Below, one piece after another: positions 47,699 to 58,830 of a stretch of 64,000 nucleotides of DNA. The DNA comes from Epiperipatus broadwayi (Eukaryota; Onychophora; Udeonychophora; Euonychophora; Peripatidae), in assembly GCA_028023455.1 (NCBI GenBank), contig JAQFVV010012420.1, positions 5,407,770 to 5,471,769 of the forward strand, written 5' to 3'. How positions within the stretch are numbered: the stretch's first letter is position 1; each line of letters begins with the position of its first letter. Under the pieces are notes generated by a model. The model did no database searches. It had not been told where the DNA came from and saw nothing but the letters and a program-made list of their open reading frames with translations. A program made the position numbers and the translations under genes.

Positions 47699-48534
47699 TG
47701 CAGAAAAGTAGTCTCCATTTTTATAAAACAACTTAATCTTCCAACAACCAGAAATGGATTAGGTCTTCACTCCATACAAATTTTTCACAAACAAAAAAGT
47801 ATTAATCTCCTAGCTGCACTGATAAGAAGTTTTCCAGCTCTCGAATGCATCCTTCAAATAACACCCACAGACCGACAATTACCTTCACACAGATATTTGT
47901 CTTTGCTCATAAACCAACTTCAAAGCATTTATGATCAGGTGTCTTTTTTAGGTGTTGATAGATACACCTATTGGACTATTTATAATATGCTGTACCCAGA
48001 CATAACTACAGATCTTCACTCACCTATGCTAAATATGAACAATAGTTGTTTGATGCAGTGATTTAAAAAATGGTCATTGGAACCCAAATTTTTTGACCTT
48101 CTTTTAAAGGTAAATCTTCATGATCTACCTACCTCCTATTACCATAAACACCACAGGTTTTTTCAACAAAATTGATGCTTTTTGTTCTTTGTGCCACAGG
48201 GAAGAAGAAACACAACAGCACCTATGTCACACCTGCACAGCTCTAACAAATACCTGAGAAATTATTATTAACACATATAGGCAAAATAACATCACACTTG
48301 ATAACCTAATAGATACCCTTAGTAAAAGCTCAGTACCAGCAGTTTGTACAGCAATGTTTTGTTTATATAGTTTCTGGTGCACCAGATGTACTTTCTGCCT
48401 CGGAGACAATACCACAAAGCACTCAGCCATCTTCTCTAATAAGATTGAACAACTGAAGGCCAGAGATGGCAAAATTGCATACCCAGATATATTTGCTGCT
48501 ACCTGGTCACTATTAAAAACCTACAAACCATAAC
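47699..48534 (+). pseudogene. LINE ORF2 C-terminal region
   Basis: Continues in frame after a TAG at 47,696-47,698: a conserved TRNGLGLHSIQIFHKQKSI block typical of L1/Tx1-type C-termini, then further frames to a Cys/His knuckle (FCSLCHREEETQQHLCHTC, about 48,177-48,233) and an end YKP-stop at 48,530-48,532. Two stops and one shift are visible. Confidence 0.7.
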
Positions 48535-48807
48535 TCAAAAAACAAATTATGACTTTTTTGTAACAAGAACAATTATTAATTTTTTTTTGTTGTTGTTGTT
48601 GTTTTACATACCCCTTTTTTAACAATTTTGTTTGTTTGTTCCGAAGCTATATTGTTTTAAACCATGTATTTTCAACAAGATAATTTTTGGTAAACAACAA
48701 ATTCATGTAATCTATTTTTGTACAATAAAGTATATTATTGAAACACATCATGCAATAATTGTACACTTCTCCACAAGATATTAAAACTTATTTTTATTTT
48801 GCCTCAG

Positions 48808-48840
48808 ATTGGTTTAGTAAAAGTTCAGAGGCACTGTTAA
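48808..48840 (+). CDS. Possible last exon of the 17,375 gene
   Basis: A strong acceptor (TTTTTATTTTGCCTCAG) ends at 48,807. Joined in phase to the exon ending at 17,904 it adds ten residues (IGLVKVQRHC) and a stop at 48,838-48,840; a candidate poly(A) signal AATAAA lies near 48,998. Another frame is open for 26 codons. If right, the intron is ~31 kb and consists mostly of the nested retroelements. Chance occurrence cannot be excluded. Confidence 0.25.
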   Translation: MGLVKVQRHC

Positions 48841-51800
48841 AAAGAAATGTTTTACAAATAATATCAATTAGTAGAAAATATAAGTAAATACTTTTTATTT
48901 AATTACATTAATAATACTAATAATTTCCACAATTATAATGTATGTGTGCGTTCACTTGTTATTCTTTAAAAACATTTTTGTTTTTATTTTATTGTAAAAT
49001 AAATTTTAAAAGCCATTTAATTAAAATTTAGAGACTTTGCATTTAATGACAGCTAAACAGATTTGTAGTTTATGATAAAAAGATAAATATGCATATGAAT
49101 AGTGTGAATAATAAAAAAATGTTGGGGTTAGTGATATAGGGAGAAATGTCAATGAAAATATAGTTAATTGAAAAAAACAACAACATAAGGCTTGATTTTT
49201 AGAATGAATAATTAATATAACCTACATTAAAGATCTTTATAAAATTATTTGTAATCTAATGTGGATTACTATCTTGGTCGTTCTGAAAACTCACAAATAC
49301 CATTAATATTTATTTGTTTACAAAGATGGAAATAAAAATATTTTAAGGATTAAATGATATGCCTATCTTAATTCTCAAATGTTTTTCTCCTGATTTGTCT
49401 GGCTTAAATTTGTGATATTATGACATATCAAGGCAATAAAATATTTTCTTTTTATTATTTGGAATTTATAATGTACACATATTATGTTTATTCATAACTT
49501 AATTATAATATTCAAATAAATGAAAGTAGTAATTATTTTAAATTTTTTCTTCCTGTACTTGAAACATTTTTCTTCACTGAACTAGAATCCTTTTATTTTT
49601 AGTTAATTACAGAATTATTTATTTAATAAAGTCAAATCTGAATCTGAATTATTATTTTTCAATAAACAACATCTATATGGTAAAAAAATGTGCTTCACTT
49701 TTACCACGTAACTAAAATTAAGTTTCACTTGTGATATGCCAAATCTTGAATGATAAATAAAAACATGAGTTTTTAAACATTTATTGTTGTTTTCAAAATA
49801 TGTTTGCCTGTTATAATTTTTTTATAAGTTATTTTAGTCTTATTAAGTCAACAGATGGCATTGCATTAAGGAAATGCTAAATGAAGTCTCAATAAAAACA
49901 TGTTAAAGCACAAATAGAAACCAAAATTTTATAAAATAAAATCAAAAATGAGTTTCAATCTGTTATCAAATTATATTCATTGTAAATGGAGAAAAGAATT
50001 ATTAATTGCCTTCAAAGAGAGAATAATAATATATAAAACCAACATTTCATTAAAATTATATAAATATCCACATTAACCTGCAATGTTTTGAATAAAAAGT
50101 ATTAAAATAAGTTAGACAAATCAACAGTGGATTTAAGATCTACATAATGTGAATAAAAGCTCTGTTCAGAATATCTAATTATCAGTTATGTTTAATTGTT
50201 TGTAAGTAAAATTTAAGTGATGCATCAAAAAAATAAATATTTTTTGTTAAAAAAATAATAATTATTCCATATTAAAGTATTAATTTCAATAATAAAGTTT
50301 CATCCATCAAGATATAAGAAATGGTAAAAATGAATGATGAAGGCAGTCCATACAAATATAGTTCTATTTAATTTTATCTCAATAATTATAAATAAATGTG
50401 TTATGTGTGTTTAAATATTTCAATTAAAGAAAATACATAGTTATTATTTCTTTAAAAAGTAGTATGCAGTTGATTACAAACTGTTATAATTTTTAAATAT
50501 CTTTCTAATTAAATATTTTTACTTTATTACCAAATTTATATTAGTGATGTTTAACATCAAAAGATGTTTAAAATAAAAAAGGGAAAAATTATTTCTGATA
50601 ATAAATGATTAGACAGATTATAAAATACAATTATGGTATTTGTAAAACAGTATTAATAAACTATGAGTTGGCACTAGAAAAAAAATTTAAGAGTAGATAT
50701 TAGGTATGTATATAAGCAAAACCCTAGCTTAAGTGCATTGCTATCATTAAACATGAATTATAGATAGTAAGCACTATGTGTTATTTATTTAAATATCTTT
50801 GTGTCTGGAAGTAGAACATTTTCAGCATATCAAAATGAGGGAAATTAATTATCTAAAATGAGATGTATAATGTTTACATGTATAAGTGTTACATATTGAA
50901 TGAATAAATACACAACTGGATGTTTATGAATACAAAAGATCAAGTACATTTATAAAGTATCTTGTGCATTGCAAAGACTCAAGACAACCCATGATAAAGA
51001 TATTATGATTACCAATAATATAAAATTTGTTTAGATATTTTCTGGCACATTTTAAGAGATAGAAACAAGAATGATCTGATTATCCAAGGTATTGAAAGAA
51101 TAAAAATCTTATGATAAAGAGCAGTTGAATAGGGCTGGCTTTAGATATATCATCACCTTCATGTGATATCAGTACATCACATTTTAAATTATTTTACAAT
51201 GGATGGTATGGGGAAAAATAGAATCTCCAACAAGTCCTTAAGAGCATAATTATTGCAACACAGGAAGAGTTTATAAATATGCCATTGATGAGAACAGATA
51301 TTTCCAAATGTAAATTAATTACTAGATAAAAGGTGAAACTTGTTCACATGTTATATAAGACAATCATCATCAATAATGTACATCTATTCATCAATTGATG
51401 CAATAAGTAACAATTTTATTTTAACTCATGGTAAGTTATTTTAGAATTCCCAATTTTTAACTGCCTTTATGTATAATTTCTATACCTAGTGTATGTTTAA
51501 AATTACATCTAAAAAATGAATGTAATGCATACCTGTTTGATAACCATGTAAGCATACATAAAGCATCATCTCAATGGTGTGAGTCATTTAAAACCTACAA
51601 ATTAACTAATTGTTCACTAAATCAAAGTAAATAAATCATAAATTGTTTGATTGATTTAAAACAATCCCAGAAAAATTTCTGATTAAAAAAAGAAAAACAA
51701 TTTTTCACAATTAGTTTTCAGAATTTGTGATAATCTATTACTTAAAATCATAAATAAGTCTAATGTGTATTAAATAAGGTTTTATGTAAATATTCTTTTT

Positions 51801-52110
51801 AAACGTTTATTTAATTGCTACCATCATAATTAAATATAAAATTTGTTATAAGTGGAAATATATTAATAATGATATTGAAATATTATGAGATTACTGAGCA
51901 AGCCAAAAATTAAAGTAATACATGTCCATGTGTGTGTGTATATATACATATGTGTGTGTCTGTGTGTATGTGGCTGGATGTGATCTTATATTTCAAGAAC
52001 TTTTGTAATCAGTATATTTATTCTCATACTTTAAATTATAGAAGAGAAAGTAAAATTAACATTTCTTTTAATTATCTTGGTAATGCATTTAAAAGAGTAA
52101 ATTCGATGAC
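48841..52110. other. AT-rich DNA, no gene recognised
   Basis: No coding exon, element or long repeat was recognised. A mixed (TG)n/(TA)n microsatellite lies at 51,928-51,972. Confidence 0.5.
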
Positions 52111-52119
52111 TTTGTTTAT

Positions 52120-52920
52120 TTGAATGATAGAGGGGTGTATACTTTTATGTGGATAACACAATAATTGTAAGGTCAAATAGTTTTCTTACAGAAGAAATTA
52201 TTATGAGGAAGGCATATGGCAAGAAATTGACTTCTACATTGTTTAATTCATATTCATGTGAATTGTTAATTGAATATTATTTTAGTAAATGTTTTTTAGA
52301 AATGGGGATAAAAAGGTTTCACTGTATGATATGATGGCCTTATGGATAGTGAAGTAGATATAGAAATTTGAAGTAAAAATAAATGTACATAAAAGTAAAA
52401 AATGTAGTATAGCAAGTACATATAGTTTAAGCATTGGACATAAAAATTATGAAAAAGATTAGTACTTGTAAGTATTTGGGAAATTAGTTATCTATAATAA
52501 AAATAATATTAGAGATAAAGTGAGAAAATAAGAGTTTAGGTGTTACTTTGTTATGGAAATTACACTTAAGAAGTTTGTTAAATGTTTTGAATTTAACTTG
52601 AAATGCAATAAAGATAATGATAGTTAGAAAAAAGATAGCAAAAGACTTGAAGTCATAAAAGTCTGGTTTTGAGAAATATAGAAAAGATTGGAAATGCAAT
52701 ATTAGTAGCTGGAAAGTATAAAAATATTAAATAATAAAACTCATTGATTGAGGAAATTATGGAAAAGAAGAAAATGAATTGGACACATACTTTAGACCTA
52801 TTATGAATATGTTGAAAAGATTATACAGTGAAAAAAAGGAAATAGTAAAAATAATTGCTTAATAATCATAAGAAATAACAATACTTGACCAAAAATACTT
52901 ATAAATATTTAAGGAATAGA
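52120..52920 (+). pseudogene. Highly decayed LINE reverse transcriptase relic
   Basis: Scattered frames on the plus strand recall the second half of a LINE RT: YVDNTIIVRSN (place of the YADD motif) at about 52,140, then a CKYLGKLVI-like block near 52,460-52,490, then basic stretches resembling the LINE C-terminus. Too many stops for a finer assignment. Confidence 0.4.
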
Positions 52921-53900
52921 GTAAATGACTGAAAATATTATTTTAAAAATGACACATTTGATTTAGGGGATCTGTGTTTTGGTAGATATCTATTATCATA
53001 ATGTCATTTTATATGTAAAATAAATATACATTCAGGATGATTTTAGAAATTATATATATAAATGTTATCACTAGTAATTTTACTTATGAAAAATCATTAT
53101 ATTATGTGTGTCATTTGTAAAATTGTTTCTTATCATATTGGACAATATTTATTAAAGTGTAATGTGAAGTTATGCTTAATTTTTTACATATTACAAACAA
53201 AAACTCATTAAAGACATTTTTAATATTACTAAGTCTTGTTAATAATATATTAAATATATTGAAAATTTTTTTTAGTATATATATGAATCGTTTTTCATAC
53301 TTATTGTAGTACAGAAGTTCCATTTCAAATATCTGAATGAAGATTTTTTTGTTGTTTGGGAATTGAACAAGGATTTTTGCTTATATAAGAGGTTGTCTAT
53401 CACATTTGCTTATATAAGAGGTTCTCTATCAATATTCTCACAAAACATTTTAATGATTTCATGATCATAAACATTATTTTCTAACTAAAATATAGAACTC
53501 ATATATTATTCTCAAAAATTAACCAAATTTTTATTTGCAGTTTGTTTTCCATTTTATTTCATATCTATTCTATTTTATAATAATAATTCAACATAATTTA
53601 TTTAAATCAGTGAACCCAAGCATACATAAAAAACCTAATTATAAAAGAAAAAGAAAAATTGTATTTTATATTAGAATACACAAGTACATAAAAAAATCTT
53701 TATATATATTGATTAAATTTTCTATTTCAGTCACAATTAAATGTTGAATATCAAGATGATGATAAAAGGCATTAAATAACTTGGGAAGTCAAGTCTAAAT
53801 AATGTATATTTTCTTAAAACAATTAGTTTTAAATTTTGCAGTATAAAAAGTTTTACCAGGTGCATGTCATGAAAATTGTAAGAAATTTCACTAACATAGT
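52921..53900. other. AT-rich DNA, no gene recognised
   Basis: Only low-complexity frames are seen. GCTTATATAAGAGGTT is repeated at about 53,379 and 53,409. Confidence 0.45.
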
Positions 53901-53920
53901 TATGTCAATTTGTCCTTTAA

Positions 53921-54468
53921 CTATTTTTGCAAGGAATAAAATATCATTAGTGTTAAGGAGTCATGAGAAAAGTTATATAGTGCTCCAAACATTGAACTAT
54001 AATGATTCATAAATTTTGTTTGTATTACAGCCAATGCTTTACTATGAGATTGATTATCAGATTTCCCAATAAGAGTATCATAGTTTAGAATTGGTAATAC
54101 CGAAAACATAAAAATATGTTCACAAGTTTCTCTATTAAGGAATCTTATTTCCACAAAGTTATAAACCACAACATTAAATGCTGTAGAACATAAATATTGT
54201 ATATAACTTGAGGACAGTAATTTAGAATCTAAAACAATATCCAAATCTTTATATTTATTTACTCTCAAAATATTACTTTCTTTTAAAATATTAACTAAAT
54301 AATATTGGATTTGAATTTTTTGAACAAGTAATCATTTGTTTTATCCTCATTTATGTTGTTTGTACACCATAATTCAAATATAATGATATAATTTTGTAGA
54401 TAATTGCCATTGTTAGATATTTTAATGTATTTGTAAATCTTAATATCAGCAAAGCATGAAATGTAACA
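53921..54468 (-). pseudogene. Decayed Jockey/CR1-like LINE, C-terminal RT part
   Basis: Minus strand: SCFADIKIYKYI (place of FADD) near 54,440-54,455, LQNYIIIFELW, then the frame 54,268-53,921 with KYKDLDIVLDSKLLSSSYI and FSVLPILNYDTLI. These match the 'DLGI..D..L.F..HI' and 'V.PILEY' blocks of Jockey/CR1-type RTs. One FADD Asp is missing. The upstream half lies at 58,136-58,830, beyond the RTE insertion. Confidence 0.65.
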
Positions 54469-54484
54469 ATCAAATATCATGATC

Positions 54485-55129
54485 ACCATCCGTTATCAAT
54501 CCACTGCAGGATGAAGGTCTCTCCAAGTTCAATCCATCTTTTCCGATCTTTAGCTTCTCTTTTCCACATCACTCCTGCACTCTTTCTTATTTCATCTATC
54601 CATCTTATATGTGGTCTCTTTCTGGGTCTTTTACAATCTCTTGGAATCCAGTTTAAGATTTCAATTGTCCATTTATTATCATCTCTTCTAGCAATATGTT
54701 CAATCCAACTCCATTCTTTTAATTATTTTCAATTAGGTCAGTAATACCTGTTTGTTCTCTCACTCATATATTGTGATTTTGATCTCTTCTTGTTACTCCT
54801 AACATGCATCTCTTCATACTTCTTTGAGTGATTTAAAATCTCTGTATTGCTCTTCTATTAAGGGTCCAAGTCTCAGATCTATAAGTAAAAACTGGAAAAA
54901 CACATTTATTAAAAACCTTTCTTTTCAAACATATAAGCATATTTTCTTTTAGTATCAAGTTATTTCTATCAAAAGCATTCCAACCAAGTTTAATTATATG
55001 ACTAATTTCATCCATAATGTTTCCATCTGTATTACTGTTAACTTCTTCTAATTCATCATAATCAATCTTTATTTCCATATTTTGAGAAAATTCATTGAAC
55101 ATTACTTTAGTCTTTTTAACATTTATCAT
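54485..55129 (-). pseudogene. RTE C-terminal domain
   Basis: The frame 55,129-54,833 has INVKKTKVMFNEF, LGWNAFDRNNL and RKVFNKCVFPVFTYRSETW, a classical RTE run. Another frame continues with WSWIEHIARRDDNKWT, RPHIRWIDEI and WKREAKDRKRWIELGE, finishing with a stop next to the 3' end. Confidence 0.85.
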
Positions 55130-56054
55130 TAGTCCTGCTTTCCTACTTTCATCTGGTAACTCCTACAACATTTCCTGCAGCTCTAAAGCATTATTTGCAA
55201 AAACAACTACATCACCTGCAAAATCTAAATGACTTAAATAATCTCCATTTACTGTCACTCCTTTAGCTTTATATTTTAATCCACAAAATACTTCTTGCAG
55301 CACTGCTGTAAAAAGTTTTGGAGATATGGAATCACCATATCATACATCATTTTCAATGTTGACTTTCCTAGTATCATTATGTAATCTAATTGTTGCTGTT
55401 GCATTTTAGAAATATTCTTCAAAATATGACAATATCCTAGATCTATGCTTTAATCACTGAAGAAATATTTATAGAATCAAATGCCTTTTCATAATCTACA
55501 AATCCAAAGCATAATGGCAACTCATATTCATTTGCTCTTTCTATAACTTCTCTTAATACCTGGATATGATCTACTGTACTAAAACCACTTTTAAATCCAG
55601 CTTGTTCTCTTAGTTGGTAGAAATCCAATGTTCTCTGTAGACAAGTTGTAATTATGTTGATAAAAATTTTGTATAAAACTGATAAAAGGCTGATAGGTCT
55701 GTAATTTGTAATATCTTCTTTATCACCTTTTTTAAATATTAATATTAATACTGCATTCTTCCAATCATCTGGTACATCTTTATCATTTAGACATTTGGTA
55801 TATAACTTTGCTAATTTTTTTTCTATTTCTTCACCTGCTTCTTTTAATACATCAATTATAATTTTATCATTCCTCCAATCATTTGGTACATCTTTATCAT
55901 TTAGCCATTTGGTATATAATTTTGCTAATTTTTTTTCTATTTCTTCACCTGCTTCTTTTAATATATGAATTATAATTTCATCATTACCTGGAGTTTTTCC
56001 TTTCTGCATAAATTTAATTGCATGCCTCACTTCTTCATTTAAAATTCTGGGCAA
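55130..56054 (-). pseudogene. RTE reverse transcriptase
   Basis: The frame 56,054-55,443 (203 codons) has NYRPISLLSVLYKIF, REQAGFKSGFSTVDHI and CFGFVDYEKAFDSI (first Asp). A broken stretch follows. The catalytic FADD reads FAGD (near 55,222), so the polymerase site is lost. Two copies of a 38-residue segment occur near the N-terminus. Confidence 0.85.
55761..55988. repeat. 114-bp in-frame tandem duplication in RTE RT
   Basis: 55,761-55,874 and 55,875-55,988 are close copies. Each encodes LKEAGEEIEKKLAKLYTK and flanks; the frame is kept. Confidence 0.9.
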
Positions 56055-56064
56055 TTTGGGAAAA

Positions 56065-56065
<1 letters not shown>

Positions 56066-56140
<75 letters not shown>
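56066..56140. repeat. (TA)n microsatellite
   Basis: About 37 uninterrupted TA units at the border between RTE sequence and the hammerhead repeats. Confidence 0.95.
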
Positions 56141-56143
<3 letters not shown>

Positions 56144-56237
56144 CACTAGATGGAGCTTTATCAATAGCTCACTAACAAGCTTAGTTTATATAAATGCTTA
56201 GAGAGATACAATTCAATATCTCTTTCATTGTCTCCAA

Positions 56238-56282
56238 CCTTTAAACCATGGTTTCAAGCTAGTTCGCTCATGTCAGTATAGG
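56238..56282 (-). ncRNA. Hammerhead-derived motif, family B unit 1
   Basis: Minus strand: CTGACAT core, GAGC then TAGCTT, GAAA, stem III palindrome ACCATGGT, then T and TAAAGG. Stem I here has one mismatch (CCTATA). The core deviates (expected CTGANGA), so it is probably inactive. Confidence 0.55.
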
Positions 56283-56596
56283 GTAGGAAGACCAGAAACT
56301 AGATCTAAACACCAACCCTACAATCAGCATGTATGAAACACGTTTCTATCAGTTTGAAGGCATGAACTTTTCAGATATGTAAATATCTTCAAATCCAGTC
56401 AAACAAACTAGTAGCTATATGCGTCTGAATTCAGTTCAGTTTCACCATATAGTAAAAGCCTCTGCATTCTATATCATTGCAAAAACCTTCAAGGGTATGT
56501 TTATGATAAACAAAACAAGTTATAAATTTCGTAACTTGCTCATAGTTTGCATTTTATGATCACTATATGGAGCTTTACCAATAGCTCACTAACAAG

Positions 56597-57086
56597 GAGA
56601 AATAGTATGGAGAGTAAAAAGAGTTTAAATATATATAGAAATGAACAGAATATTAGGTGTGAGTTAATATATGATAATAGTAAGGAAAGTAGTTTATTAT
56701 TTAAGGCTCGAACGGGATCTTTAGCTATAAGAGAATATATATGTAAATGGAAAAAAATGGATGATTTATTTTGTAAATTATGTAAGGAAGGAATAGAAAA
56801 TATTAGATATTTGTTAATAATGAAGTTATGGAAGAATAAATAAGAAAAAAGTTATTATACAGAAAGTGAATTATTGGTTTTTATGCTGGGTTTGGGAAAA
56901 GATAAAGGGGATTTAGATATAAAAGTTATAGAGTTGACAGAGATTATGTTGTGGAAATGGGATGGAGCAGAATAAGGGAAAATTTAGAGAGGGGAATGAA
57001 AAATAAAGTGGCTAACAGGTTTATCTGGGCATAATTGCTGAGATATTCTTGACTTCATTTAAGGAGAAGCCACAATACATCACATC
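56597..57086 (+). mobile_element. LINE 3'-end fragment inside a hammerhead repeat
   Basis: A 490-bp insertion flanked by ACAAG (56,592-56,596 and 57,087-57,091). The start encodes the end of a LINE ORF2: LLFKARTGSLAIREYICKWK, then CKLCKEGIENIRYLL, the C-terminal Cys-rich block seen in several LINE clades. A short 3' tail ends ATACATCACATC. It is a 5'-truncated insertion typical of target-primed reverse transcription. Confidence 0.75.
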
Positions 57087-57149
57087 ACAAGCTAAGTTTT
57101 CATAAATGCTGAGAGAGATAGAATTCAATATCTTTTTCATTGTCTCCAA

Positions 57150-57194
57150 CCTTTAAACCATGGTTTCGAGCTAGTTGGCTCACGTCAGTAAAGG
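57150..57194 (-). ncRNA. Hammerhead-derived motif, family B unit 2
   Basis: Minus strand: stem I CCTTTA/TAAAGG perfect, core CTGACGT (last A of the usual core is T), stem II GAGC/GCTC perfect, GAAA, stem III palindrome ACCATGGT, cut base T. Only the one core base is off. Confidence 0.7.
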
Positions 57195-57568
57195 GTAAAA
57201 AGACCAGAAACTAGATCTAAACACCAACTCTACAAACAGGATTTATGAAACACGTTTCTATCAGTTTGAAGGCATGAACTTTTCAGATATGTAAATATCT
57301 TCAAATCCAGTCAAACAAACTAGATAGCTATATGGGTCTGAATTCAGTTCAGTTTCACCATATAGTAAAAGCCTCTGCAATCTATATCATTGCAAAAACC
57401 TTCAAGGGTACATTTATGATAAACAAAACTAGTCATACATTTTGTAATTTGCTCATAGCTTGCATTTTATGATCACTAGATGGAGCTTTACCAATAGCTC
57501 ACTAACAAGCTTAATTTTATATAAACACTGAGAGAGATAGAATTCAATATCTCTTTCATTGTCTCCAA

Positions 57569-57613
57569 CCTTTAAACCATGGTTTCAAGCTAGTTGTCTC
57601 ACATCAGTAAAGG
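57569..57613 (-). ncRNA. Hammerhead-derived motif, family B unit 3
   Basis: Minus strand: CCTTTA/TAAAGG perfect, core CTGATGT, stem II GAGA/GCTT partly paired, GAAA, ACCATGGT, T. Confidence 0.65.
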
Positions 57614-58097
57614 GTAGGAAGATGAGAAACTAGATCTAAACACAAACTGTACAAACAGCATTTATGAAACACGTTTCTATCAGTTTGAAAGCACGAACTT
57701 GCCATTCTCTCCAATTCATCATCATTCTCCACAATGTTGTTCTTCCATGTTTTATTTATAATGAATCCTACTCCACTTGTATTTCCAATATTTGTGCCTG
57801 TATAGTAGAATACATGTCCACTTTTTAAATCAATTATCTCTTCACCTTTTTTTCTAACTTCTTTAAGTCCAATAATGTCCCATTTAATACAAGACAGTTC
57901 TTCTAATTCTTGCAATCTTTAATTGAAAGTGATCTGCAGTTGTAAGTACCTAAATAAAATGTTATCATCAAATGGCAACCTGGATCCACAATCAGAGGAT
58001 CCCTAGCACCCTCTATCTTTGTCCACCAACCACTGCCTTGGTTGGTGACTTTACATCCTCCTGGGAATAAGGGCCCCGAATTATTTTTCTCTGTCAT
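57604..58097 (-). pseudogene. RTE endonuclease, N-terminal part
   Basis: Frames 58,097-57,903 and 57,915-57,604. After GTYNCRSLS (start of the APE-type endonuclease) the second frame gives LSCIKWDIIGLKEVRKKGEE with the catalytic Glu and YTGTNIGNTSGVGFIIN. The domain is cut at NDDELERMA (about 57,700), where hammerhead repeat sequence takes over. The N-terminal ~55 residues (58,097-57,930) are less typical and may be leader. Confidence 0.82.
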
Positions 58098-58135
58098 GAT
58101 TGTATATATTTATTGGAAAAATATTTATCAAATAT

Positions 58136-58830
58136 AATGTAATTTATATCAAATGTGTGTGTGTATATATATATATATATTGAACATAAATTACCATAAA
58201 ACAGCTCCCTTAGTAATGAAACATAAAAATATTAATCTGATTAACAACCCAAGTATTCAACAAAATATGGTCTTTTATTCAAAAAGATGCAAACCATTCC
58301 AAATCATAGATTAATTAGTCTTAGATAATCTAATATATCGATAAGTAATAGGAATTCTTTATCAAATGTCTTACAGAAATAAAAAAATTGTACCAACTTC
58401 ATTTTTATTATCAATGTCATGTGACACATCAATAAAATGCATCATGTTCATAGTAATAGGTCTGTTTCTCAGAAAACCATGGTAAAATTATGGAATAAAT
58501 TTCTTCTAATAAATATAAACAGATTGATATACCATTAATTCAAATAATTTAGCTGGAAGCAATGATATTGAAACTTATCTATAATCTATTTTTATGATCA
58601 TTTTTATATATAGGAACTATTTTATTAATTTGCCATCTACTAGGAAAAAATAACTTGTGAAAAGAAATATTAAAAAAACTTTTGGTTAGAACAATTGAAA
58701 ATAAAAAAGAAATAGGGGTTCTGGAATATCAATGCATGCATCTTTATAAATAATTGTAGGTATACTATCAAAACCAACTGAAAATTTATTTTTTATTTTA
58801 TAAAATGTTGACCATGCTTATTAGAGAATC
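58136..58830 (-). pseudogene. Decayed Jockey/CR1-like LINE, N-terminal RT part
   Basis: Minus strand pieces in several frames: FSVGFDSIPTIIYKDACI (the 'GpDgIP..lK' block) near 58,740-58,790, a WQINKIVPIYK block near 58,600, FL.NRPITMNMMHFID near 58,450, and a worn 'GSVLGPLLF' block near 58,215. It continues beyond the RTE insertion at 54,468. A (TG)n(TA)n tract lies at 58,155-58,181. Confidence 0.55.

Larger units (their letters stand above)
43952..48740 (+). mobile_element. L1/Tx1-like LINE, main part (after gypsy-2)
   Basis: Rest of the LINE that starts at about 19,895: end of ORF1 with zinc knuckles, then ORF2 with endonuclease, reverse transcriptase and a C-terminal Cys/His knuckle, then a 3' end with an AATAAA (48,724) and TATTATTG tail. 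Unspliced length without gypsy-2 would be about 5.3 kb. Multiple frameshifts, stops and short tandem duplications show that it is dead. Confidence 0.85.
56141..57699 (-). repeat. Diverged hammerhead repeats (family B), three units
   Basis: Unit starts GATCACTA.ATGGAGC at 56,141, 56,558 and 57,471, giving a ~418-bp period. Unit 2 is split by a LINE 3' fragment (56,597-57,086) and unit 3 is cut at about 57,699 by the RTE border. They align along their length with the 14,130-16,965 units (same order of TAGATGG, TAACATCAG-like, AGATCTAAACAC, AAACAGTTTCTAT-like, CATCACCA.ATAGTA, ATCATTGCAA blocks) but are clearly a separate subfamily. Confidence 0.88.
54478..58126 (-). mobile_element. RTE-type LINE, middle replaced by hammerhead repeats
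   Basis: Flanked by a 9-bp duplication ATCAAATAT (54,469-54,477 and 58,127-58,135). The 5' end at 58,126 leads into the endonuclease. The RT and C-terminus follow at 56,054-54,485, and the 3' end GGTGATCATG is typical of RTE. Between about 57,700 and 56,060 the element's own sequence (end of endonuclease, start of RT) is missing and hammerhead repeats with a (TA)n tract occupy its place. It is inserted in the Jockey/CR1-like LINE in the same orientation. Confidence 0.85.

Noticed and set aside
56547-56843. 98-codon frame taken as one gene
   Set aside because: It starts within the ribozyme repeat and continues into the inserted LINE; only the LINE portion is meaningful.
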